A DNA stretch of 33,421 nt from an uncultured Bacteroidia bacterium (GCA_903850335.1 CAINLJ010000125.1:1-33421); one strand, 5' to 3'; shown: positions 1 through 10,252, numbered from the stretch's first letter. Translations and numbers: made by a program. The notes: a model not told the origin generated them from the sequence alone.

Positions 1-2937
1 CACTTGACTGAAGGATTCAGGAACCCAGGCAAAGAATTCCGGCCCAGGGCATACTGGGACTGGCTGAACGGAGACGTTTCGCTCTCTGGTCTGACCCGTG
101 ACCTGGAAGAGGCAAAAGACAAAGGGCTTGGTGGCCTTTTAATGTGGGACACCCAGGCAATGGTAAATCCAAATGGATTTGTTCCTGCCGGCCCTCCTTT
201 TCTGGGTAATGAATCGGTTGGCGCGATACATCATTCCATGAAAGAAGCAGCACGTCTGGACCTGAACCTGGGATTGGTTTGTGCGAGTGGCTGGAATTCC
301 GGCGGATCCTGGGTAACCCCTGAAATGGCCAGTAAGAATCTTTTTTTTACAAGTGTTGTTATTTCCGGTCCTGGTCAGGTTAAACAGCTAATTCCCTTCC
401 CGGATGTTCCCCCCAATTGTCCAAAAGGAGCCGACGGCCTGCCCGCCTGGTATTTCGACGTCGCTGTCCTGGCTTGGCCTGATTCAAAGGATAAACTAAT
501 TCCTGATATTTCTAATGTAGTGAACCTTACAGGCCAATGCAAAGGTGGAGAACTGGTATGGATGCCTCCCGGGGGTGCATGGAGAGTTGTTCGCTTTGTC
601 TGTAGTAATAACGGTCAGGAATTGATAGCTGCCAGTCCGAATTCAAAAGGTTTGTTTATTGATTTTCTTGATCCCAAAGCTACAAGGTTACACTTTGAAT
701 ACATCATCAAAAAGCTGGGTCTCACAAAAGGGAAAAACCCCGGGACAGCGTTAAAAACATTGGATGACGACAGTATGGAGCTGCACGAAGGGATTCAGTG
801 GACAACAAAATTTCGCGATAAATTCCAAAAGTATAATGGCTACGATCCAATTTCCTGGTTACCTGTTCTATTGGGTTGGACTGTTAAAGACAGTATTGAG
901 AGCGAACGATTTCAGTATGATTATAAAAAGACGGTTAGTGATCTTTTGATTGTCAGCCATTATAAAACCGGCAGCGAAGTATGTGCTGAATATGGTCTTG
1001 AACGTGTTGCAGAGGCAGGAGGGCCCGGGCCGCCTTTTTGGTATACCTGTCCTGTGGATGCGTTAAAAGCATTGGGGAATGTGGGGATTCCCCGCGGCGA
1101 GTTTTGGTTGGGAAACCCGCGAAATTTATTTTTGGTCAAAGAAATCGCAAGCGCAGCTCATATTTATGGCAAGCCTTATGTTGATGCTGAATCATGGACG
1201 ACCTGGCGGCGCTGGAGAGATGGCCCATTCACGCTTAAAAAGTTAGTGGACAGGGCATTTTGTGAAGGACTCAACAGGGTAACCTATCACGGTTTTGCGA
1301 ATTCACCGGTAGAGTTCGGATATCCGGGACGAGGCTATCATGCCGGATTGGATATGAATCCTCAGATCACCTGGTGGTCTAAAGCAAGGCCTTTCATGGA
1401 TTACCTCGCACGCTGCTGCTACTTGCTTCAGCAGGGCCTGTATGTCGCCGATGTTGCATATTATTATGGCGATCAGGCGCCAAATTTCTGGCCCCTGTAT
1501 CATAACGTCCCTGATAAGCCCTTGCTTGAAGGATTGGATGCAGGATATGAATATGATGTCGTCAACTCAGATGTTATTTTGAACCGTATGTCGGTAAAAA
1601 ATGGCAGAATTACCCTTCCCAATGGAATGTCATACCGTCTTCTGATGCTTAAGGATCAGCGATCCTATCCACTTAAGGTATTGCTTAAACTGGAAGAACT
1701 GGTATTCAGTGGCGCTACAATTATAGGGCCAAAGCCATCGGATGTTCCAGGGATTAAGGAATATGAATCGCAGAGGGCCAAACTTCGGGAGGTAGCCGAT
1801 AAAATGTGGGGCAATATTAATGGAACCACAATAAAATCAAATAATTATGGCAAAGGGAAAATACTGTGGGGATACACGCCAAATGAGTTGTTTGCAATGG
1901 AGTCCCTTCATCCTGACTTTTCCTGTACAAACCATGACATTGGTGAAAAGTTGGATTTTATCCACAAGAAGGCCGGGGAATCGGATATCTATTTTGTCAG
2001 GAATAAAACAATGGATCCCATTAATGCCGAATGCCTGTTCCGTGTAAAAAACAGGCTCCCCCGGATTTGGGATCCGGGTGACGGCAGCATTAAAGATCAG
2101 TTTGTTTATAAAACCGATAATCGGGGGACCACCCTGACGGTTAGCCTGCCGTCCGGAGGTGCAATATTCGTTGTTTTTATTGACAGACCTGATGCAGGAA
2201 GAGCTAATTCTTTAGTAATGAAAGCCGATTTGGAAAATACCGGGCTCCCTGTCGGGCAATTGCAGGCTTTAAGCAAGAAAACTGCTGCCATCCATTGCTG
2301 GCAGAACGGAGATTATCTGCTGACCGACAGTAAAGGCCATACAATGAAGCAAAGCGTTAAGGTTTTAGCTGAACCCGTTACGCTCAAAGGCGACTGGACC
2401 GTAAAATTCGATCCCAAATGGGGAGCACCTGAAGAAATCAAATTACCTGAACTTATCTCCTGGACTGATCATGCGAATGAGGGTGTCAAATATTATTCGG
2501 GTACCGGAACATATTTAAAAACGATAAATGTTTCGGCTGATTGGCTCAGCCCTGGGCATTTTGTAGACATTGATCTGGGCGATGTCCGGGAACTGGCGGA
2601 AGTTTTTGTAAATGGAGAGTCGGCCGGGGTACTCTGGAAACCTCCTTTCCGGGCCGACATTACCTCACTTTTAAAAGCCGGCATTAATGAGCTTAAGATT
2701 GAAGTAGTGAACCTATGGATCAACCGACTTTCAGGAGATATAAACCTGCCGGATGATCAGAAATTTACCAGGACCAATATACGTTCAGACGGATCTACGC
2801 AAAAAGTCAAAGCAGAACCATGGCATACTGAAATGTCCGGTTTGTTGGGTCCTGTCAGACTTATCCCGTCTTTAATTGTTTCAGTGGCAAACAACGGGAT
2901 TCATGGTTCAGAAATACGAAATCAGACTGATAACTAA
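1..2937 (+). CDS. GH106-type alpha-L-rhamnosidase, 5' end outside window
   Basis: Predicted secreted glycosidase releasing terminal alpha-L-rhamnose. The first visible residues resemble the start of the mature GH106 domain (GFRNPGKEFRPRAYWDW, then LSGLTRDLEEAKDKGLGGLL). The middle has the family-like segment VDAESWTTWRRW with a candidate catalytic Glu at about residue 396, counted from the TTG at base 4. The C-terminal part (IDLGDVRELAEVFVNGESAG, then WKPPFRADITSLL and PWHTEMSGLLGP) is the galactose-binding-like beta-sandwich typical of these proteins. The frame is open to base 1 and there is no signal peptide, so the TTG at base 4 is probably not the true start and the gene is truncated by the window edge. 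It ends 14 bases before the next gene, which suggests one transcript. Family assignment is from motif recognition; the linkage cleaved is inferred from the family. Confidence 0.82.
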   Translation, partial: HLTEGFRNPGKEFRPRAYWDWLNGDVSLSGLTRDLEEAKDKGLGGLLMWDTQAMVNPNGFVPAGPPFLGNESVGAIHHSMKEAARLDLNLGLVCASGWNSGGSWVTPEMASKNLFFTSVVISGPGQVKQLIPFPDVPPNCPKGADGLPAWYFDVAVLAWPDSKDKLIPDISNVVNLTGQCKGGELVWMPPGGAWRVVRFVCSNNGQELIAASPNSKGLFIDFLDPKATRLHFEYIIKKLGLTKGKNPGTALKTLDDDSMELHEGIQWTTKFRDKFQKYNGYDPISWLPVLLGWTVKDSIESERFQYDYKKTVSDLLIVSHYKTGSEVCAEYGLERVAEAGGPGPPFWYTCPVDALKALGNVGIPRGEFWLGNPRNLFLVKEIASAAHIYGKPYVDAESWTTWRRWRDGPFTLKKLVDRAFCEGLNRVTYHGFANSPVEFGYPGRGYHAGLDMNPQITWWSKARPFMDYLARCCYLLQQGLYVADVAYYYGDQAPNFWPLYHNVPDKPLLEGLDAGYEYDVVNSDVILNRMSVKNGRITLPNGMSYRLLMLKDQRSYPLKVLLKLEELVFSGATIIGPKPSDVPGIKEYESQRAKLREVADKMWGNINGTTIKSNNYGKGKILWGYTPNELFAMESLHPDFSCTNHDIGEKLDFIHKKAGESDIYFVRNKTMDPINAECLFRVKNRLPRIWDPGDGSIKDQFVYKTDNRGTTLTVSLPSGGAIFVVFIDRPDAGRANSLVMKADLENTGLPVGQLQALSKKTAAIHCWQNGDYLLTDSKGHTMKQSVKVLAEPVTLKGDWTVKFDPKWGAPEEIKLPELISWTDHANEGVKYYSGTGTYLKTINVSADWLSPGHFVDIDLGDVRELAEVFVNGESAGVLWKPPFRADITSLLKAGINELKIEVVNLWINRLSGDINLPDDQKFTRTNIRSDGSTQKVKAEPWHTEMSGLLGPVRLIPSLIVSVANNGIHGSEIRNQTDN

Positions 2938-2951
2938 CAAATTATCCTAAA

Positions 2952-4883
2952 ATGAATTTGACAAAAATTATATTCCTGATCTGTATCTTAGTACCATTTT
3001 TCATCTCGTGTACTTCCAGGAATACCCGGAACGCCTCAAAGCAGAACGAAAATACAGGAAATGAATTAACCGAATTGAATTTCAGACTTTCCAAAGGTTG
3101 GAATACATGGAACACCCGAAGCGTACTGTCACATGTTTTGTTGCCTGATTTTTTTGCAATCAATCTCCAATTAATTAGTCATCAATCGGGTGATACACTG
3201 AAAGAGGCTTTAATAGGGCAGGAGGGTTTCGGCTCAAAGGAATCAGTTATTCCCGGCCCTCATTCCTACGATGGCTCTTACACCGAACTAACGGTTGAAT
3301 GGCAGGGTGTTCGTGCCCGGGTACAGAGTGCTGCTAAAAACGATGATCTGTTCCTGCTGATCAGCCCCATCCGTTATTCCCAGGGAGACACACTTTTGAT
3401 ATATCCTCAAATGATGTGGAACAGAAAAGGGAATATAAAGATCAATGAAAACAGGATCAGTGCCGTTACACCTTCCAAAACTATTGAACTGACCATAGTA
3501 GGAGACCATAGTGTACCAACTGATGGGAACATAAAGTTATCAATGGCGGAACCCATCGCAATTTCTTCTGATGCATCAAAGTCGACAAGGGAAATTGAAC
3601 AAATAATCCACGATGCCGGGTCAAAACTTTCCGCCAGCAAATCGGATTACCCGCAAGCGGCTGAACTGTACAGCGCCATGCAAACCGTACTGGCCTGGAA
3701 TCTGATATATGAACCCACATACGACCGGGTTATCGCCCCGGTGGGTCGCACCTGGAATGTTGGGTGGGAAGGATGGATATTGTTTGACTGGGATACTTAT
3801 TTTGCAGCATACATGTTTTCATTGGATAACAAAGAAAATGCTTATGCCAATGCAATTGCTATTACAAATGAAATTACTTAAAAAGGCTTTATACCTAACT
3901 TCGGATCAGCAAGATGTACCAGCGAAGACCGTTCTCAACCTCCGGTAGGGTCATTTGTAGTGAAAGAGATTTACAGGAAATATCGCGAAAAGTGGTTCTT
4001 AAAAGAAGTCTTTGATGAACTGCTTAGATGGAACCGATGGTGGCCTGAAAATCGAAATGTGGATGGCTACCTGTGCTTTGGCTCTGACCCTTATGAACAT
4101 GGGAAACTTCCTGCCTGGTTAGAAAAGGGTATTGGGACAAAAAAGGGAGCCAAATGGGAGTCGGGAATGGATAATTCTCCCATGTTCGACGATGCGGTAT
4201 TTGATTCTATCTCACACCGAATGATGCAGGCTGACGTGGGATTAATGAGCTTATATATCTGGGATTGCAGGAACCTGTCCGAGATTGCCGCCATTTTGGG
4301 TAAAAAGGAAATTGTTCAGGAACTTTCTGAAAGAGCACTTAAGTACTCAAAAAAACTTGAAACACTCTGGCATGAAGATTTTGGATTGTACCTCAACAAG
4401 GATCTTGTAACCGGAAAATTCAGCCACAGGTTGTCTCCAACCTTGTTTTACGCGCTTTTAACAAAGGTGCCGGATCAGAAAAAGGCAGAAAGGATGATAA
4501 AAGAGCATTTTTATAATCCTAAGGAATTCTGGGGAGAGTTTATTATGCCTTCCATTGCAAGGAATGATTCGGCCTATAAGGATAACATATACTGGAGAGG
4601 AAGGATTTGGGCACCCCTGAACTTCCTTGTTTATCTGGGAATGAGAAATTACGAATTGCCTGATGCCAAAAGGGACTTGGTTGAAAAATCCAAAAACCTG
4701 TTGTTGAAATCCTGGCTAAGCGAGCGTCATGTGTATGAAAATTACAACGCTGAAAACGGACGGGGTGATGATTCAAAGATGAGCGATAAATTCTATCATT
4801 GGGGTGCTTTATTGGGTTTCATTAGTCTCATGGAAGAAGGGTATGTGCCATCTCCTGAGCTTCCGGTAAAGGATGAAAAATAG
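2952..4883 (+). pseudogene. GH63-like (MGH-type) lipoprotein glycosidase interrupted by an in-frame TAA
   Basis: One continuous reading frame of about 640 codons is broken only by TAA at 3879-3881 (codon 310). Before the stop there is a lipoprotein-like leader (FFISC, Cys20), an N-terminal beta-sandwich and the start of the (alpha/alpha)6 barrel with FDWDTYFAAYM (candidate general acid Asp281). After the stop the same frame reads KGFIPNFGSARCTSEDRSQP and continues into FDELLRWNRWWPE, WRGRIWAPLNFLVY and YENYNAENG (candidate base Glu601), the usual order of GH63/glycogen-debranching-like enzymes. No frameshift is needed; one base change (for example GAA or AAA to TAA) explains it. The first fragment is 309 residues; a second could only start at GTG 3960 and would lack the acid. 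It could be a true pseudogene, a readthrough or recoded gene, or a base-call error. The substrate is unknown; GH63-type members act on alpha-glucosides, mannosylglycerate or related sugars. Confidence 0.85.
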
Positions 4884-4886
4884 GGT

Positions 4887-4899
4887 AAAAAAAAAAAAA
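4887..4899 (+). repeat. Homopolymer tract of 13 A
   Basis: Thirteen consecutive A lie between the stop of the GH63-like gene (4881-4883) and the probable ATG of the GH120 gene (4906). If translation began at the earlier ATG (4873) the tract would be inside the reading frame and slippage would shift it. With the start at 4906 it lies in the ribosome-binding region and could alter initiation. Confidence 0.9.
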
Positions 4900-4905
4900 T
4901 TTAAG

Positions 4906-6897
4906 ATGAAAGTAAAAGCCTTTTTATTTGTTTTTGGAATATTTATCCTGGAATGTATGTGTGTACATGCCGGGGAGTACCACGTCTCGGTCAACGGCAA
5001 TGATGATGCGGATGGTTCTATGGGAGATCCGTTTAAGACGATATCTGCAGCCAGCAGGAAGGCAAGGGCAGGTGATATCATTACCGTTCATGCAGGAACT
5101 TACCGTGAATGGGTTGATCCCCTTTATGGTGGGACAAGCAATCTGAACCGGATCGTGTATCGTTCAGCGGATGGCGAAGAGGTTGTGATCAAAGGATCGG
5201 AAGTTGTCAAAGGGTGGGAGAAGGTAAAGAAGGGAGTTTGGAAGGTAACGCTCAATAACACTCTGTTTGGTGATTACAACCCATACCGTGAACTGGTTTG
5301 CGGGGATTGGTTTCTTAATTTTGGCAGAAACCATCATACCGGGGAAGTGTACCTGAACGGAAAATCGTTCTATGAGATAGACTCGCTGGAAAAGGTGATT
5401 AATCCATTGCCCTTAAAAGGTGCACAAGACCAAGAAGGATCGCTCTACCAGTGGTACTGTGAAAGTAACAGTAAATCAACCACCATCTGGGCTAATTTTC
5501 ACGAGTCTGATCCCAACAGTGAGCTCGTAGAAATTAACGTCAGGCAAGCGGTGTTTTATCCAAAAAAAACCGGAATAAATTACATTACCGTTAGTGGGTT
5601 TAAAATGAGTCAGGCTGCCACACCCTGGGCTCCCCCAACTGCCGGGCAGATTGGCTTGATCGGCCCCAACTGGAGCAAAGGCTGGATCATTGAAAACAAC
5701 ACCATCAGCAACTCCAAATGTTCAGGAATAACCCTTGGAACAGAACAGAGCACCGGGCAGAATTATTCCTCCGAATATAAGAATAAGAATGGACATATCA
5801 GTATGTTGGAGACAGTTTTTAATGCCATCAAAATCGGTTGGTCAAAAGAAATGGTAGGTTCACATATTGTAAGGAATAATACTATAACTAATTGTGAAAA
5901 GTCCGGCATCTGCGGTAATCTGGGTGCAATCTTCAGTCAGATATATAATAACCAAGTTTATGATATTTACATAAAACGGCAATGGGGAGGTTTTGAAATG
6001 GCGGGAATAAAATTTCATGCCCCAATTGATGTGTTGATAAAAGACAATTGCATCCACAATGCATTTAAAGGAATTTGGATCGATTGGCAGGCCCAGGGTA
6101 TACGAATTACTGGGAATTTATTATACGACAACAGCTGGATGGATCTTCACATGGAGGTGAGCCATGGCCCCCATATCATTGATAACAATTGTTTTTTATC
6201 TGATCTCAACCTGTGGAACATAGCTACTGGAAGTGCTTATGTTCATAATCTCTTTGCCGGCCAGATTTGCAAAAGCTGGGAGAACGAAAGGTTCACCCCT
6301 TATCATTACCCTCATTCGACCAAGGTAGCCGGCATTATGACAACCCAGGGAGGTGATGACAGATGGATAAATAACATCTTTGTCAAAACAACTGCACCAC
6401 CCTATGACATTTTTGAAAAGGCCAAAAGACCCAAAAGGGAAGTTGGAATGATGGGTTTTGGGCTAAGCATGTATGACAACTATCCGGCAACATTATCAGT
6501 CCCGGATTTTGCAATTAGTGAAATGTCGAACGTTAGACTACCTGTAAAAACAGAAAACAATCTGTACATAAACGGGGCTGTTCCATTTAAAAATGGGATA
6601 AATGAAAAGCTGATCAATAATTCGAACATTGATTTCCGGGTTGAAGAAAAAGAGGATGGCACCTACGTCTCTTTGAAGGCAAATTACGATTTTTCTAAAA
6701 CAGAAAGTAAGATAATTAGTAGTTTTTCCTTTGGTGATGCCATGGTGCCGGGAGTTGTTTTTGATAACGAGGATGGAACTCCTGTTTTGTTTAGTACTGA
6801 TTATTTCAATAAAACAAGAGAGCGAAACAGAAATATAGCGGGTCCTTTTACAAATTTAGGTTCTGGAGAAAACAAATTAAAGTTATGGCCAAAATAA
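4906..6897 (+). CDS. GH120 beta-xylosidase-like enzyme, copy 1
   Basis: Predicted exported beta-xylosidase with a right-handed parallel beta-helix. The chosen ATG (4906) gives a normal signal peptide (MKVKAFLFVFGIFIL, then CMCVHAG); the ATG at 4873 overlaps the upstream stop and would add a Lys-rich stretch encoded by a poly-A run. Family signatures are GDIITVHAGTYREWV near the N terminus, QAATPWAPPTAGQIGLIGPN and WSKGWIIENN in the middle, then GIWIDWQAQG and MEVSHGP. Asp404 and Glu428 (numbered from 4873) match the positions of the nucleophile and acid/base known for GH120 XylC of Thermoanaerobacterium. Length (about 663 residues) fits the family. It sits directly behind the broken GH63-like gene, probably on the same transcript, and has a paralogue at 14765. 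Family call is firm; activity on xylosides is inferred from the family. Confidence 0.88.
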   Translation: MKVKAFLFVFGIFILECMCVHAGEYHVSVNGNDDADGSMGDPFKTISAASRKARAGDIITVHAGTYREWVDPLYGGTSNLNRIVYRSADGEEVVIKGSEVVKGWEKVKKGVWKVTLNNTLFGDYNPYRELVCGDWFLNFGRNHHTGEVYLNGKSFYEIDSLEKVINPLPLKGAQDQEGSLYQWYCESNSKSTTIWANFHESDPNSELVEINVRQAVFYPKKTGINYITVSGFKMSQAATPWAPPTAGQIGLIGPNWSKGWIIENNTISNSKCSGITLGTEQSTGQNYSSEYKNKNGHISMLETVFNAIKIGWSKEMVGSHIVRNNTITNCEKSGICGNLGAIFSQIYNNQVYDIYIKRQWGGFEMAGIKFHAPIDVLIKDNCIHNAFKGIWIDWQAQGIRITGNLLYDNSWMDLHMEVSHGPHIIDNNCFLSDLNLWNIATGSAYVHNLFAGQICKSWENERFTPYHYPHSTKVAGIMTTQGGDDRWINNIFVKTTAPPYDIFEKAKRPKREVGMMGFGLSMYDNYPATLSVPDFAISEMSNVRLPVKTENNLYINGAVPFKNGINEKLINNSNIDFRVEEKEDGTYVSLKANYDFSKTESKIISSFSFGDAMVPGVVFDNEDGTPVLFSTDYFNKTRERNRNIAGPFTNLGSGENKLKLWPK

Positions 6898-6984
6898 ACA
6901 ATTATAACGGGATATTTAATCCTTATTTAATAAAAACAAACAGGAGTAACTTTTTCAAATTGAGCAGTAATCAGTGATTTGATC

Positions 6985-8808
6985 ATGATTAAAATCTTTA
7001 AACACTTAAAAATTTCCTTATCCAGGAGGGTGCCTGCCTGCCTGGTTATTCTGCTTGCAGTTTTCTGTCTCTCTTTTGACAAAAAACAGGAAAAGGTGCT
7101 CCCGTCTGAACCTGCCGACCCGGACACCTATGATTCGTCTGTTTGGGAAGCTATCAAACCCGGCATTCACTCCGGGTTCGGATCAATAGATGTTGCCTAT
7201 TCAAAAAGTATTCCTCCGGAAGGAAATATTGAACCATCAATAAAACTCCAGGGATGGAAGGGCGAGCGGGTGAATTGCATGTTGCTGGTCTGGTCAGCCG
7301 GTAGTAAAGAAAATATCAGTGTAAAAGCAAGCGGGTTCACGGGTGAGCCTGGCGTGATTAACCAGGAGAGTACCTCCGTTTCTGTTGTGAGATATGTCCT
7401 GACAGATGAATTTCCGGGAGGGAACGACCGCAGAGACAAGAGTAAATTTCCGGCCCATCTCAAACCGGATCTGCTCAGTAAAGCAAACAATTTCACTATT
7501 GACAGTCCCGGAACCCGTCCGGTATGGATTTCGGTGGACATCCCTGCTGACGCATCTGCCGGCATCTATAAAGGAACCATTTCCAGGCAATCGGCATCAG
7601 GCACAGTAAATCATATGATTACCCTGGAGGTGCAGAATAAATTACTTCCTGCCCCTTCAGCATGGTCCTTCCATCTGGACCTCTGGCAGAACCCCTTCGC
7701 CGTTGCAAGATTTCATGGGGTAAAACTATGGTCGAAGGAACATATTGAATTATTAAGGCCGCTTCTGAAAAAACTAGCTAATGCAGGACAAAAATGCATT
7801 ATTACTACCCTGATCGATAAACCATGGGGTGGTGGCCAGGGTAATGGTCCATGTTTCGATGCATATGGTTCAATGATCAAATGGACCAGGAAGAAAGACA
7901 AGTCATGGCAGTACGACTACACTGTCTTTGATCAGTATGTCAGCATCGCAATTGAGTCTGGTATAAGCAAGCAGATTAATTGCTACTCCATGGTGCCGAC
8001 AACTAACAAAATTACCTGGTTCGACGAAGAAACCTCCGAAACTGTTGTAAGGGAGGTATTTCCCGGGACAGAAGAGTACGAAAAGGTATGGCTGGGATTT
8101 CTGATTGACTTCAAAACCCACCTCAACGGAAAAGGATGGCTGGACATAACAACCCTGGCGCTGGATGAGCGAGAGGAGGGGGAGATGAAAAAGTTGTTCA
8201 GCTTTTTAAAGGAAACAGCCCCGGAGTTTAAGATCGCCATGGCCGGATTTTATTACAAGGGCATCAACTCATCCATCTATGATTTCAGTTCTAACTGGAG
8301 GCATACGGGAATAATATCAGGAGATGTTACGGAATCAAGAAAGAAATCAGGATTAATAACAACCTATTATGTTGCCTGCATGATTCCAAAACCTAATAAC
8401 TTCACCTTTTCCCTTCCTGCCGAGTCGTGTTACGAAGGGTGGTTTGCATCGGCCATGGGCTTTGACGGCTTTTTGAGGTGGGCGTATAACAGTTGGCCTG
8501 AAAACCCGGTAGCAGATTCCAGATTCACTCGTTGGCCTGCCGGCGATACTTATCTCATATATCCCGGTGCGCTCAGTTCAATTAGATTTGAAAGACTCCG
8601 GGAGGGAATCCAGGACTATGAAAAGATAAAAATACTGCATAATGATCTGGAAGAAAACAGATCATCCAAAGCCATTACTGGCAGGGAAAAACTAAATGAT
8701 TTCCTGACCTCGATTAACGCGAAAACTCTTGATAACAGGTCAGCTGCCGAAGTGATCAATGAAGGGAAACAGCTGGTATTCGAAATCGTTAAAATTCTAA
8801 CAAACTAA
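6985..8808 (+). CDS. GH123/DUF4091-type glycoside hydrolase
   Basis: Predicted exported beta-N-acetylgalactosaminidase-like enzyme. ATG 6985 is preferred over TTG 6979; it is followed by a basic and hydrophobic leader (SRRVPACLVILLAVFCLSF). The N-terminal half is a beta-sandwich (GERVNCMLLVWSAGSKENIS; VWISVDIPADASAGIYKG). A TIM-barrel half follows with the Asp-Glu pair in LALDEREEGE (Asp394-Glu395 from ATG 6985), the position of the catalytic DE pair in GH123. The C-terminal signature FLRWAYNSWPENP, RWPAGDTYLIYPG and RFERLREGIQDYEKIKIL is the classic DUF4091 end. GH123 enzymes release GalNAc, but many DUF4091 proteins have no tested substrate, so the sugar is uncertain. It is followed 5 bases later by the Gfo/Idh/MocA gene, which suggests co-translation. 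Confidence 0.78.
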   Translation: MIKIFKHLKISLSRRVPACLVILLAVFCLSFDKKQEKVLPSEPADPDTYDSSVWEAIKPGIHSGFGSIDVAYSKSIPPEGNIEPSIKLQGWKGERVNCMLLVWSAGSKENISVKASGFTGEPGVINQESTSVSVVRYVLTDEFPGGNDRRDKSKFPAHLKPDLLSKANNFTIDSPGTRPVWISVDIPADASAGIYKGTISRQSASGTVNHMITLEVQNKLLPAPSAWSFHLDLWQNPFAVARFHGVKLWSKEHIELLRPLLKKLANAGQKCIITTLIDKPWGGGQGNGPCFDAYGSMIKWTRKKDKSWQYDYTVFDQYVSIAIESGISKQINCYSMVPTTNKITWFDEETSETVVREVFPGTEEYEKVWLGFLIDFKTHLNGKGWLDITTLALDEREEGEMKKLFSFLKETAPEFKIAMAGFYYKGINSSIYDFSSNWRHTGIISGDVTESRKKSGLITTYYVACMIPKPNNFTFSLPAESCYEGWFASAMGFDGFLRWAYNSWPENPVADSRFTRWPAGDTYLIYPGALSSIRFERLREGIQDYEKIKILHNDLEENRSSKAITGREKLNDFLTSINAKTLDNRSAAEVINEGKQLVFEIVKILTN

Positions 8809-8813
8809 AAACA

Positions 8814-10169
8814 ATGACAACAAGAAGAGAATTTACAAAAAGCATTTCAATCGGATCGATTGGAACCCTTGCTCTCGGAGCTGGTTCATGTACTGGTAAG
8901 AGCAAACAAACGGAGCCTGTTATCTGGCCTTCAGAGAAAGTCAACCTGGCTTTTGTGGGAATTTCAGGGAAAGGTGGTCATAATTTGAAAATGATGAAAG
9001 ACCAGAATATCGTTGCTTTATGCGATGTAGAGTGGGGGGAAGCCCAACAAAAATCCTTTGATGCTTACCCGAAAGCCAAAAGATACAGGGATTTCAGGGA
9101 AATGCTTGAAAAACAAAAAGATATTGATGCTGTTGTGATTTCCACACCTGACCATGCCCATGGTGTTATCGCCATAATGGCTATAAAAATGGGGAAGCAT
9201 GTCTATTGTGAAAAGCCTCTGGCACACTCCCTGTTTGAGGTTCGCGAGATTACAAAAGCAGCTCGCGAAAAGGGTGTGCAAACCCAAATGGGCAATCAGG
9301 GACATTCATATGATAGTATCAGGGAGTTTTATGAACATATTAAAGCAGAAACCATTGGCAAAGTAACTGAGGTTCATGCGTGGTGCGACCGGCCGGCCGG
9401 TGGGGGGAATGTTTCTTTTCCTCATGGAATAATACGCCCTACGGGTGATTTTAAAATACCCAAAGAGCTGGATTGGAATCTTTGGTTGGGTCCTGCAGCA
9501 GACAGGCCTTACCATCCGCTTTATCTTCCCCGTTCATGGCGCGGGTTTATCGATTTTGGCTGCGGAGCACTGGGAGATTTTGGCTGCCATACGCTTGATC
9601 CCTCTTTTTGGGCTTTGGATTTGGGAAGCCCGGAAAGTGTACTGGCAAGTACTTCAAATTTACTTGATGTTAAATACGACACGTATGCTACTGCTTCTAT
9701 AATAACCTATAAATTCCCGAAAAGAGGGGAGCTGCCGCCTGTTAAACTTACCTGGTACGACGGGGGATTATTGCCCCTCAACGACGACCGGTTAAGAGGT
9801 CTGAAATATGAGGATTGCGGAGCCCTCGTTATTGGAGAAAAGGGAATTATCACACACGGCTCACATGGGGCAGGAGGATATAAAGTTCTGCCATTTGATA
9901 AGAACATGGAGATTAAAACTCCTCCTAAATTACTGGAACGCAAAAAAGGGCATCATGCCGATTGGCTGGAGGCTATAAAAACAGGAAAGCCGGCCAGTGC
10001 AAATTTTAACTATGGGGGACCGCTCACCGAAACTGTTTTGTTAGGCACCGCTGCCTCGTTATTCCGGAATAGGGAGTTGCTATGGGATAGCGAAAACTTG
10101 AGGGTAAAAAATCTTGAAGAAGCCAATGCCGTCGTTCATCCTAAATTCAGAACTGGCTGGTCGTTGTAA
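8814..10169 (+). CDS. Tat-exported Gfo/Idh/MocA-family oxidoreductase
   Basis: NAD(P)-dependent sugar dehydrogenase-type protein. The leader MTTRREFTKSISIGSIGTLA contains a twin-arginine motif, so it is probably exported folded, possibly as a lipoprotein (GAGSC). A Rossmann segment follows (VNLAFVGISGKGGHNL, DQNIVALCDVEW), then STPDHAHG and the hallmark EKP (Glu133-Lys134-Pro135, in YCEKPLAHS). The C-terminal domain has GDFGCHTLDP, with a conserved Asp/His pair typical of the family. Members of this family oxidise sugars at C3, and the GH109 branch uses NAD-dependent alpha-N-acetylgalactosaminidase chemistry. The DUF1080 gene 83 bases downstream makes a 3-keto-glycoside role more likely than simple hydrolysis. 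The cofactor is not verifiable from sequence alone. Confidence 0.85.
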   Translation: MTTRREFTKSISIGSIGTLALGAGSCTGKSKQTEPVIWPSEKVNLAFVGISGKGGHNLKMMKDQNIVALCDVEWGEAQQKSFDAYPKAKRYRDFREMLEKQKDIDAVVISTPDHAHGVIAIMAIKMGKHVYCEKPLAHSLFEVREITKAAREKGVQTQMGNQGHSYDSIREFYEHIKAETIGKVTEVHAWCDRPAGGGNVSFPHGIIRPTGDFKIPKELDWNLWLGPAADRPYHPLYLPRSWRGFIDFGCGALGDFGCHTLDPSFWALDLGSPESVLASTSNLLDVKYDTYATASIITYKFPKRGELPPVKLTWYDGGLLPLNDDRLRGLKYEDCGALVIGEKGIITHGSHGAGGYKVLPFDKNMEIKTPPKLLERKKGHHADWLEAIKTGKPASANFNYGGPLTETVLLGTAASLFRNRELLWDSENLRVKNLEEANAVVHPKFRTGWSL

Positions 10170-10252
10170 TTATATCAATAACTCTCTACTGTACGAACAT
10201 TCCAGGCATTAAAAATTAATTTCTCAAATCAGGAAATAAAGCAAAGAGGAAG

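Noticed and set aside
3879-3881. TAA as a recoded sense codon genome-wide
   Set aside because: Several other genes in the window (for example GH120 copies, GH2 and DUF1060-sized neighbours) end properly at TAA where their families end, so reassignment is not supported.
3709-3948. Frame +1 ORF spanning the GH63-like break, which could imply a frameshift pair
   Set aside because: The conserved sequence continues in the original frame directly after the TAA, so no frame change is needed; the other-frame ORF is a shadow.
6885-6977. 30-codon frame starting with ATG at the end of GH120 copy 1
   Set aside because: Begins inside the last codons of the GH120 gene and has no recognisable content; short open frames are common in A+T-rich spacers.
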